Part shown: positions 48,501 to 59,447 of the stretch, one piece after another
Layout of the letters: every line of letters begins with the position of its first letter
Position numbering within the stretch: the stretch's first letter is position 1
Source of the DNA: Rehmannia glutinosa
Taxonomy: Eukaryota; Streptophyta; Magnoliopsida; Lamiales; Orobanchaceae
Direction: 5' to 3'
NCBI GenBank assembly: GCA_016081115.2
Contig: CM071925.1
Location: 8,040,441-8,104,440, forward strand
Length of the DNA stretch: 64,000 nucleotides
The notes under the pieces: model-generated
Seen by the model: the letters and a program-made list of their open reading frames with translations, nothing else
Told to the model about the DNA's origin: nothing
Databases searched by the model: none
Program-made: the position numbers and the translations under genes

Positions 48501-49564
48501 AGATTTACCGTCTATAGCTCGACGTATGAATTGGTGCCTCCCTTGAATGCATATATTAGCCGCTTTGGGTCATGGTCAAGTGCCATATTTGCCTTACTTG
48601 CACCTAATAATGCATACTTGGGGTGTCCAAGCAAGGATTTGAGTCTGGCGTAGGAATATACTTGATTTGGTTTACGTGTATGTTGTTCGTTTGCATACGT
48701 ATGATCGTGTTTTTCTCGTTCTCCGGGAACAACTTTCTTATAATATCTCGCATTTAACCGCTCATTCATACACGCTTGGGTTGTGTGTTCCTTGTCCTGT
48801 TTTTGTTCCTTTTCGGCGCCACATACTATTTGATCGCATGTGCATAGACATACAATCGTGTGTGGTTCTCAACTTTCTTGCTCTTCCAGGATCTTCAACT
48901 CCTCGTATTCGGTATCATTCCTTCGATGAATGACACTATATTGTTCCTTTGAGTTGACTTCGGTGGTGCTAAAACACTGGCTCTTTTGTTATTGCTCACC
49001 AACAATTGTAACTAATTGGCCCATTTGAGTCTCGAGATTTTTCAATTGTGAATCCATAGTATTGGCCAATTGTGTCAATTGTAACTTCATCTTGTCCATC
49101 TTTGCTTCGTTCTTGGTAAAGCTATTTCTCATTTCCTCATGAATAAATTTATTTGACTCATGAATGAAGTCATTTGATTCATGAATGAAATGAGGGCGTC
49201 TTCCAAAGATGGTTTTGCCTGCATCGGTAAACCCATTTATTACATTGAAACTTGATGGTGGTGGAATCACATTCTCCGTATTAGCATATGAAAAATCTTC
49301 GTAATTTCTCCAATCGAACAATAGTGTGTAGGAGTAGGATTATTTCAATAATCGTAGAAATTCCGATTATTGAAATAATTGACTTCTTCCATCCGAACGG
49401 TGCACCTATACCAATTCAAAGAAACAAATCAAGCATTGTAGAAGTAGAATTTACAAAAGAAAAATGAAATAAAATAAAAAAATGTCTAAATTAAGAATAA
49501 TTCTATCTATCGCAATATTAGCACCAAAAATTGTATTAGTCCCCTAAGAACGGCGCCAAAAACT
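45558..49564 (-). mobile_element. array unit 4 (LTR 45558-47032)
   Basis: Full 1,475-bp LTR and an internal part of 2,532 bp. It shares private variants with unit 5 (for example gtgggattatcggg after 45760 and 49770, and aattgtgaatcaat), so the two are probably daughters of one duplication. Confidence 0.88.
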
Positions 49565-52500
49565 TGTTCGCCTTTATTTTTAGTTTCACCGCAAGTGTAT
49601 GGTGTAGTTTATAGAATAGGGTAAGCAAGGTCGTATCCACAGAGACTAATAAATTTATGCGCTAAGTATTGAACTAAGATAGTCTTATTTTTATTTAGAC
49701 GATCGAAATTTGATAATTGTTGTAGAAGTAAAGACAAGATTAACCACAAAAACACAAGATACTAAGAATAGTGGGATTATCGGGGAATGAAATGGATTCT
49801 TGGGTTATGGTTTAATTAATATTCCTCTTGTTGTCCGATTTAATCAAAGTCAAAGTTATTATCACTACACCTATAAGACGATCACAACGGTATTTTATCC
49901 TCCTCTCGAGATGTATATAAAGTGTAGATTGAAATATCTATGCTAGCATCTCTACTCAACATAAGATACACAACTCCCAAATGCACAAAAGATCATATAT
50001 CCTCACAAATATTCACAAACCTCTCGATTATGCAAATATTCATGTCAAGTACTCAAGATCTAATATTGAAACTCATCTCTCGAATTGTGAATCAATATAT
50101 CAAATATGCTAAATCATTGGCCAAATGATAAAACAAGAATAAGAACAAAGTACTCAAATAAGCTTCAAGACAATAACTTCAATTAAGATTAAAACATTCA
50201 ACAAGAGTTCAATTAATCTACTTCCAAAACCCGGAAATCACAAGAAGTTTAGCTACTCATTACAAATAAACAACCCATAGACAAATTGTTCATATTCATG
50301 ACAAGCTAAAATGAAAGATTAAAGCACAAAGAATGAGAAAACTTAGGAAATGGATAATCTCTCGATTGATCTTCAATCCTCAAGCTTCGATTCGACCCGA
50401 TTCTTCCCTTGGTTCTTCCTTGATGAAGTTGATGTATTTTTGTGTTCTTGGGTGTATTTCCACCTTTCCTTCATACCTAGATCAAGGCTCCCATCTTCTA
50501 TTTATATCCCCTCAAAAGTTCAAGAAAAAGGTGGAGGAACATAGGAAATTCCGCCCAGGGGGCGCTGCGGTGCCCGGGACCGGGCTGCAGCGCCCAACTT
50601 TAATTTTTTTGGGGTGAAAACTCTGTACCGGGCGCTGCCGCGCTAGGTGACGGCGCTGCAGCGCCAGCCCGGTTTTAGTGCCCAACACAGTCCGAATTTG
50701 ATTTTGAGCCCTTCATCAAAGTTGTAGCTCTATCTCTTAGCTTTCCATAGCCACTTGAATCATCTCAATATCAATTTTGTAGAGAGAGTTATGGCCAAAA
50801 TACGAAATGCTGCCAGTAATGGAAATTTGACAGCGTTTGGACGTTTCTTCAAATCAATCTCTCGTTGTTTGCTTGTTTGTACTTCTTTTGATACCCGATT
50901 CATTACTATGACTATAAACTCAATATAATTGGCTCTCAACAAGGCTTGGCTACTCAAATGACTCAAAATACTCAAAAACAATACAAAACTCAAGTCTAGG
51001 AAGCCCAAATCAATGTTATAAAACCAAGTGAACAAATACCCCCAAACTTAAACTGTTGGCCGTCCCGGTCAACGCTTTTAAAAACAACAAAACATGACTG
51101 GGAGTAATGAAAAGTAGAACGCATACAACAACTCCATCAAATTTTGTATTGTTCATCGTAGGTATCAAGCAATGAATTAACCAAGCCTCAAACATCTAAC
51201 ATAGAGTACATATTAAAGAAACCAAGGTAAATGCTAAGAATTACACCTCACAAAGATCAAGTGTATACTCTCATCTCGAATGAATATAGGACGTGTTTAC
51301 GCTCAATTCAATTCAATATTGCAGAATTACCATAGGCTTGCAAATCGTCTCATATCTCCGCCACTAGGATGTATGCAAAATTGTGAATCAAAAATGACTT
51401 TTTCCTTTGGTTGTAATGAAGGCTCTTTGGTTGGGGTAGGAAAATATGGATAGAGTGACTCAAACTCGAGCGTATAGACCGGTGAGCATATAATTCATCT
51501 ACATTAAAGCTCAATATGCTACTCAAATCACCTCTCATTTTCACCAACTCTTCTTATCTCCATCCCCTTTATTTTGTAAACTCAACCATTCACATTACAA
51601 TTCTTAACCTCCAAATTCATTCAAAGAAAACTCACTCATCGAACAATTTTTTTTTTTTTTGGACTCTTATATGAGTTTTCAACATTTCATATCTCCTTTT
51701 TCTTTCTCTTTTGTTCCCATTAACCAACTCTAACATTATCTTTTAAAATTTTGATTTCACCCATTCAACCTCATTTAATCCCTTTACTCAAATGCTATAC
51801 GCTCAAGTGTAGGGTAACAAATATATCAAGTTAAGTCTTGAATTGTGGCTATCAACAATTAAGCAATAGGCTCAAATTGGCTAACTAGGGATATCAACAT
51901 CATTAGGTAAGCAAAAGGCTTAAAGGGCTAACAAAAATGGCCTTAATCACTTTCACAATTCGCAAACAACATGTGACTTTGATAGAGATACCAGAGCAAG
52001 TTATAGAATTCTAACAACATGAATGATACACTCAAATCACAAACAAGATCGCATATGATGAAAGCAAGTTAAGGCTCAAAAGCTCACATGCTTGTAAATA
52101 TGTAATTCAAAGCATCAAACCAAGTTTTCCATCCTAACACGCTCAATGTTATCTATTCATGGCTCAATCAACTCATGCTCAACACTCAATCCAAACAATA
52201 CAAAATTTTCAAAATCAATCACAAGTTACAATCAAGAGATTAACTCACTCCCTAAAATCTATGAAAGCAATAAACATGCTACTAATGCAAATGCAACTTA
52301 AAATGCTCTACATGTAACTATATGAAAACACACAAACAAATGCAATTTTTTTTACACACTTCAAATCAAAATACTCACACATTTCAAATCAAAATACTAA
52401 CTCTCCCCCCAAACTTGAATGAAATTATATCGAAACAAGGGAAAAGATAGAATTTCAAGAAAGAAAAATGTGAAGTTACCATTGGGTTGCCTCCCAACAA

Positions 52501-53560
52501 GCGCTAGATTTACCGTCTATAGCTCGACGTATGAATTGGTGCCTCCCTTGAATGCATATATTAGCTGCTTTGGGTCATGGTCAAGTGCCATATTTGCCTT
52601 ACTTGCACCTAATAATGCATACTTGGGGTGTCCAAGCAAGGATTTGAGTCCTGGCGTAGGAATATACTGATTTGGTTTACGTGTATGTTGTTCGTTTGCA
52701 TACGTATGATCAGTGTTTTTCTCGTTCTGGAACAACTTTCTTATAATATCTCGCACGAACTGCTCATTCGTACACGCAGGTGTGTGATCCTTGTCCTGTT
52801 TTTGTTCCTTTTCGGCGCCACATACTATTTGACCGTGCATAGACATACAATCTGTGTGTGGTTCTGAACTTTCTTGCTCTTCCAGGATCTTCAACTCCTC
52901 GTATTCGGTATCATTCCTTCGATGAATGACACTATATTGTTCCTTTGAGTTGACTTGGTGGTGCTAAAACATGGCTCTTTTGTTGTTGCTCACCAACAAT
53001 TGTAACTAATTGGCCCAATTGAGTCTCGAGATTTTTCAATTGTGAATCCATAGTATTGGCCAATTGTGTCAATTGTAACATCATCTTGTCCATCTTTGCT
53101 TCGTTCTTGGTAAAGCTATTTCTCATTTCCCTCATGAATAAATTTATTTGACTCATGAATGAAGTCATTTGATTCATGAATGAAATGAGGGCGTCTTCCA
53201 AAGATGGTTTTGCCTCTGCGATCGGTAAACCCATTTATTACATTGAAACTTGATGGTGGTGGAATCACATTCTCCGTATTAGCATATGAAAAATCTTCGT
53301 AATTTCTCCAATCAACAATAGTGTGTAGGAGTAGGATTATTTCAATAATCGTAGAAATTCGAGTTATTGAAATAATTGACTTCTTCCATCCGACGGGTGC
53401 ACCTATACCAATTCAAAGAAACAAATCAAGCATTGTAGAAGTAGAATCTACAAAAGAAAAATGAAATAAAATAAAAAATGTCTAAATTAAGAATAATTCT
53501 ATCTATCGCAATATTAGCACCAAAAATTGTATTAGTCCTGACAGAACGGCGCCAAAAACT
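49565..53560 (-). mobile_element. array unit 5 (LTR 49565-51034)
   Basis: Full 1,470-bp LTR and an internal part of 2,526 bp with decayed gag (52932-53234 is the longest open part). It shares some variants with unit 4 and others with unit 6 (cgagcgtatagacc), which fits unequal exchange. Confidence 0.88.
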
Positions 53561-56500
53561 TGTTCGCCTTATTTTTAGTTTCACCGCAAGTGTGTGGTGT
53601 AGTTTATAGAATAGGGTAAACAATGTCGTATCCACAGAGACTAATAGATTTATGCGCTAAGTATTGAACTAAGATAGTCTTATTTTTATTTAGACGATCG
53701 AAATTTGATAATTGTTGTAGAAGTAAAGACAAGATTAACCACAAAAACACAAGATACTAAGAATAGTGGAATTATCGGGAATGAAATGGATTCTTGGGTT
53801 ATGGTTTAATTAATATTCCTCTTGTTGTCCGATTTAATCAAAGTCAAAGTTATTATCACTACACATATAAGACGATCACAACGGTATTTTATCCTCCCTC
53901 TCGAGATGTATATAAAGTGTAGATTGAAATATCTATGCTAGCATCTCTACTCAACATAAGATACACAACTCCCAAATGCACAAAAGATCATATATCCTCA
54001 CAAATATTCACAAACCTCTCGATTATGCAAATATTCATTTCAAGTACTCAAGATATAATATTGAAACTCATCTCTCGAATTATGAATCAATATATCAAAT
54101 ATGCTAAATCATTGGCCAAATGATAAAACAAGAATAAGAACAAAGTACTCAAATAAGCTTCAAGACAATAACTTCAATTAAGATTAAAACATTCAACAAG
54201 AGTTCAATTAATCTACTTCCAAAACCCGGAAATCACAAGAAGTTTAGCTACTCATTACAAATAAACAACCCATAGACAAATTGTTCATATTCATGACAAG
54301 CTAAAATGAAAGATTAAAGCACAAAGAATGAGAAAACTTAGGGAAATGGATAATCTCTCGATTGATCTTCAATCCTCAAGCTTCGATTCGACCCGATTCT
54401 TCCCTTGGTTCTTCCTTGATGAAGTTGATGTATTTTTGTGTTCTTGGGTGTATTTCAGCCTTTCCTTCATACCCTAGATCAAGGCTCCCATCTTCTATTT
54501 ATATCCCCTCAAAAGTTCAAGAAAAAGGTGGAGGAACATAGGAAATTCCGCCTGGGGTGCTGCGGTGCCGGGACCGGGCTGCAGCGCCCGACTTTAATTT
54601 TTGGGGTGAAAACTCTGACCTGGCGCTGCCGCGCTAGGGTGACGCGGCTGCAGCGCCAGCCCGGTTTTAGTGCCCAACACAGTCCGAATTTGATTTTGAG
54701 CCCTTCATCAAAGTTGTAGCTCTATCTCTTAGCTTTCCATAGACACTTGAATCATCTCAATATCAATTTTTTAGAGAGTTATGGCCAAAATACAAAATGC
54801 TGCCAATAATGGAAATTTCGAGACGCGTTTGGACGTTTCTTCAAATCAATCTCTCGTTGTTTGCTTGTTTGTACTTCTTTTGATACCCGATTCATTACTA
54901 TGACTATAAACTCAATATAATTGGCTCTCAACATGGCTTGGCTACTCAAATGACTCAAAATACTCAAAAACAATACAAAACTCAAGTCTAGGAAGCCCAA
55001 ATCAATGTTATAAAACCAAGTGAACAAATACCCCCAAACTTAAACTGTTGGCCGTCCCGGTCAACGCTTTTAAAAACAAGACAAAACATGACTGGGAGTA
55101 ATGAAAAGTAGAACGTACAACAACTCCATAAAATTTTGTATTGTTCATCGTAGGTATCAAGCAATGAATTAACCAAGCCTCAAACATCTAACATAGAGTA
55201 CATATTAAAGAAACCATGGTAAATGCTATGAATTACACCTCACAAAGATCAAGTGTATACTCTCATCTCGAATGAATAGAGGACGTGTTTACGCTCAATT
55301 CAATTCAATATTGCAGAATTACCATAGGCTTGCAAATCGTCTCATATCTCCGCCCACTAGGATGTATGCAAAATTGTGAATCAAAAATGACTTTTTCCTT
55401 TGGTTGTAATGAAGGCTCTTTGGTTGGGGTAGGAAAATATGGATAGAGTGACTCAAACTCGAGCGTATAGACCGGTGAGCATATAATTCATCTACATTAA
55501 AGCTCAATATGCTACTCAAATCACCTCTCATTTTCACCAACTCTTCTTATCTCCATCCCCTTTATTTTGTAAACTCAACCATTCACATTACAATTCTTAA
55601 CCTCCAAGTTCATTCAAAGAAAACTCATTCATCGAACAATTTTTTTTTTTTTTTTTTGGACTCTTATATGAGTTTTCAACATTTCATATCTCCTTTTTCT
55701 TTCTCTTTTGTTCCCATTAACCAACTCTAACATTATCTTTTAAAATTTTGATTTCACCCATTCAACCTCATTTAATCCCTTTACTCAAATGCTATACGCT
55801 CAAGTGTAGGGTAACAAATATATCAAGTTAAGTCTTGAATTGTGGCTATCAACAATTAAGCAATAGGCTCAAGTTGGCTAACTAGGGATTTCAACATCAT
55901 TAGGTAAGCAAAAGGCTTGAAGGGCTAACAAAAATGGCCTTAATCACTTTCACAATTCGCAAACAACATGTGACTTTGATAGAGATACAGAGCAAGTTAT
56001 AGAATTCTAACAACATGAATGATACACTCAAATCACAAACAAGATCGCATATGATGAAAGCAAGTAAAAAGGCTCAAAAGCTCACGTGCTTGTAAATATG
56101 TAATTCAAAGCATCAAACCAAGTTTTCCATCCTAACATGCTCAATGTTATCTATTCACGGCTCAATCAACTCATGCTCAACACTCAATCCAAACAATACA
56201 AAATTTTCAAAATCAATCACAAGTTACAATCAAGAGATTAACTCACTCCCTAAAATCTATGAAAGCAATAAACATGCTACTAATGCAAATGCAACTTAAA
56301 ATGCTCTACATGCAACTATATGAAAACACACAAACAAATGCAATTTTTTTAACACACTTCAAATCAAAATACTCACACATTTCAAATCAAAATACTAACT
56401 CTCCCCAAACTTGAATGAAATTATATCAAAACAAGGAGAAGATAGAATTTCAAGAAAGAAAAATGTGAAGTTACCATTGGGTTGCCTCCCAACAAGCGCT

Positions 56501-57553
56501 AGATTTACCGTCTATAGCTCGACGTATGAATTGGTGCCTCCTTGAATGCATATATTAGCTGCTTTGGGTCATGGTCAAGTGCCATATTTGCCTTACTTGC
56601 ACCTAATAATGCATACTTGGGGTGTCCAAGCAAGGATTTGAGTCTGGCGTAGGAATATCTGACCTGGTTTACGTGTATGTTATTCGTTTGCATACGTATG
56701 ATCGTGTTTTTCTCGTTCGGGAACAACTTTCTTATAATATCTCGCACGAATGCTCATTCGTACACGCTTTGGTTGTGTGTTTCTTGTCTGCTTTTTTTGT
56801 TCCTTTTCGGCGCCACATACTATTTGACCGTGCATAGACATACAATCTGTGTGTGGTTCGAACTTTCTTGCTCTTCCAGGATCTTCAACTCCTCGTATTC
56901 GGCATCATTCCTTCGATGAATGACACTATATTGTTCCTTTGAGTTGACTTCGGTGGTGCTCAAAAAAGCGGCTCTTTTGTTGTTGCCCACCAACAATTGT
57001 AACTAATTGGCCCATTTGAGTCTCGAGATTTTTCAATTGTGAATCCATAGTATTGGCCAATTGTGTCAATTGTAACTTCATCTTGTCCATCTTTGCTTCA
57101 TTCTTGGTAAAGCTATTTCTCATTTCCCTCATGAATAAATTTATTTGACTCATGAATGAAGTCATTTGATTCATGAATGAAATGAGGGCGTCTTCCAAAG
57201 ATGGTTTTGCCTCTGCATCGGTAAACCCATTTATTACATTGAAACTTGATGGTGGTGGAATCACATTCTCCGTATTAGCATATGAAAAATCTTCGTAATT
57301 CCTCCAATCTAAACAATAGTGTGTAGGAGTAGGATTATTCCAATAAGCGAAGAAATTCGAGTTATTGAAATAATTGACTTCTTCCATCCGAACGGTGCAC
57401 CTATACCAATTCAAAGAAACAAATCAAGCATTGTAGAAGTAGAATTTACAAAAGAAAAATGAAATAAAAAAAAAAATGTCTAAATTAAGAATAATTCTAT
57501 CTATCGCAATATTAGCACCAAAAATTGTATTAGTCAGAACGGCGCCAAAAACT
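53561..57553 (-). mobile_element. array unit 6 (LTR 53561-55026)
   Basis: Full 1,466-bp LTR and an internal part of 2,527 bp. It carries the longest gag frame of the array. The poly-T run near 55640 is longest here (18 T, against 9-14 in units 1-5). Confidence 0.88.
56926..57414 (-). pseudogene. gag-derived ORF of the Athila-like unit (best preserved copy)
   Basis: 162 residues beginning MNWYRCTVRMEEVNYFNN, with an NYEDFSYANTENVIPPPSSF segment, then KPSLEDALISFMNQM and a heptad-like region ending NLETQMGQLVT. The last two motifs are typical of the C-terminal gag linker before protease in Athila-type elements. The capsid core, zinc knuckle and protease are missing, and the frame stops soon after at TI. 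Corresponding stretches in units 2-5 (40984, 44978, 48989, 52932) are shorter or shifted. This is a remnant; whether it is translated is unknown. Confidence 0.6.
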
Positions 57554-59447
57554 TGTTCGCCTTATTTTTAGTTTCACCGCAAGTGTATGGTGTAGTTTAT
57601 AGAATAGGGTAAGCAAGGTCGTATCCACAGAGACTAATAAATTTATGCGCTAAGTATTGAACTATGATAGTCTTATTTTTATTTAGACGATCGAAATTTG
57701 ATAATTGTTGTAGAAGTAAAGACAAGATTAACCACAAAAACACAAGATACTAAGAATAGTGGAATTATCAGGGAATGAAATGGATTCTTGGGTTATGGTT
57801 TAATTAATATTCCTCTTGTTGTCCGATTTAATCAAAGTCAAAGTTATTATCACTACACCTATAAGACGATCACAACGGTATTTTATCCTCTCTCGAGATG
57901 TATATAAAGTGTAGATTGAAATATCTATGCTAGCATCTCTACTCAACATAAGATACACAACTCCCAAATGCACAAAAGATCATATATCCTCACAAATATT
58001 CACAAACCTCTCGATTATGCAAATATTCATGTCAAGTACTCAAGATCTAATATTGAAACTCATCTCTCGAATTATGAATCAATATATCAAATATGCTAAA
58101 TCATTGGCCAAATGATAAAACAAGAATAAGAACAAAGTACTCAAATAAGCTTCAAGACAATAACTTCAATTAAGATTAAAACATTCAACAAGAGTTCAAT
58201 TAATTTACTTCCAAAACCCGGAAATCACAAGAAGTTTAGCTACTCATTACAAATAAACAACCCATGTAGACAAATTGTTCATATTCATGACAAGCTAAAA
58301 TGAAAGATTAAAGCACAAAGAATGAGAAAACTTAGGAAATGGATAATCTCTCGATTGATCTTCAATCCTCAAGCTTCGATTCGACCCGATTCTTCCCTTG
58401 GTTCTTCCTTGATGAAGTTGATGTATTTCTTGTGTTCTTGGGTGTATTTCGGCCTTTCCTTCATACCCTAGATCAAGGCTCCCATATTCTATTTATATCC
58501 CCTCAAAAGTTCAAGAAAAAGGTGGAGGAACATAGGAAATTCCGCCCGGGGGCGCTGCGGTGCCGGGGACCAGACCGGCTGCAGCCCAACTTTAATGTTT
58601 TTGGGGTGAAAACTCTGACTGGGCGCTGCCGCTAGGTGACTGAGGCTGCTAGTGGCCTTGACCCGGTTTTAGTGCCCAACACAAGACGAATTTGATTTTG
58701 AGCCCTTCATCAAAGTTGTAGCTCTATCTCTTAGCTTTCCATAGCCACTTGAATCATCTCAATATCAATTGCTTAGAGAGAGGTATGGCCAAAATACGAA
58801 ATGCTGCCGTAATGGAAATTTTGACGCGTTTGGGCGTTTCTTCAAATCAATCTCTCGTTGTTTGCTTGTTTGTACTTCTTTTGATACCCGATTCATTACT
58901 ATGACTATAAACTCAATATAATTGGCTCTCAACATGGCTTGGCTACTCAAATGACTCAAAATACTCAAAAACAATACAAAACTCAAGTCTAGGAAGCCCA
59001 AATCAATGTTATAAAACCAAGTGAACAAATACCCCCAAACTTAAATCGTTGGCCGTCCCGTCAACGCTTTTAAAAACAAGACAAAACATGGTGGGAGTAA
59101 TGAAAAGTAGAACGTACAACAACTCCATAAAATTTTGTATTGTTCATCGTAGGTATCAAGCAATGAATTAACCAAGCCTCAAACATCTAACATAGAGTAC
59201 ATATTAAAGAAACCATGGTAAATGCTATGAATTACACCTCACAAAGATCAAGTGTATACTCTCATCTCGAATGAATAGAGGACGTGTTTACGCTCAATTC
59301 AATTCAATATTGCGAGAATTACCATAGGCTTGCAAATCGTCTCATATCTCCGCCACTAGGATGTATGCAAAATTGTGAATCAAAAATGACTTTTTCCTTT
59401 GGTTGTAATGAAGGCTCTTTGGTTGGGGTAGGAAAATATGGATAGAG
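57554..59447 (-). mobile_element. array unit 7, truncated (LTR 57554-59027)
   Basis: Full 1,474-bp LTR followed by only 420 bp of internal sequence. The array ends abruptly within the word ggatagagt, and the next base belongs to the inverted copia element. No LTR edge or target duplication is present at this end. Confidence 0.85.

Larger units (their letters stand above)
33750..59447 (-). repeat. tandem array of an Athila-like LTR element, period about 4.0 kb
   Basis: Head-to-tail copies arranged LTR-internal-LTR-internal, with neighbouring copies sharing one LTR between them. Seven LTRs (first full, second truncated, five full) and six complete internal parts plus one partial can be placed. 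LTR starts at 41561, 45558, 49565, 53561 and 57554 give periods of 3997, 4007, 3996 and 3993 bp. LTRs (on the plus strand tgttcgcc...gtgaaca, about 1.47 kb) are each followed by a polypurine tract (minus strand taagtttgggggtatt), and the other side of the internal part ends in a TGGCGCC primer site. The internal part (about 2.52 kb) holds a gag remnant and the conserved post-pol word gcgcttgttgggaggcaaccca-like, but no pol. Recurrent small frames on both strands are copies of each other, not genes. Confidence 0.92.

Noticed and set aside
33892..58115. Small plus-strand frames of 62-99 codons repeated in every array unit (for example 37957-38145, 41934-42122, 45933-46121, 49940-50128, 53935-54123, 57927-58115)
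   Set aside because: They lie antisense within the LTR of each unit. Their similarity only reflects the recent duplication of the DNA; no domain or codon-level constraint is visible.
33750..59447. Centromeric satellite or rDNA-type array
   Set aside because: The unit has LTR ends, a tRNA-Asp primer site, a polypurine tract and a gag remnant, so it is a retrotransposon array. Whether it is centromeric cannot be judged from this window.
33750..59447. Env-like or integrase genes in the array units
   Set aside because: No integrase, RT or transmembrane protein can be read in any frame of the internal part. Only the gag remnant and the non-coding post-pol region are present.
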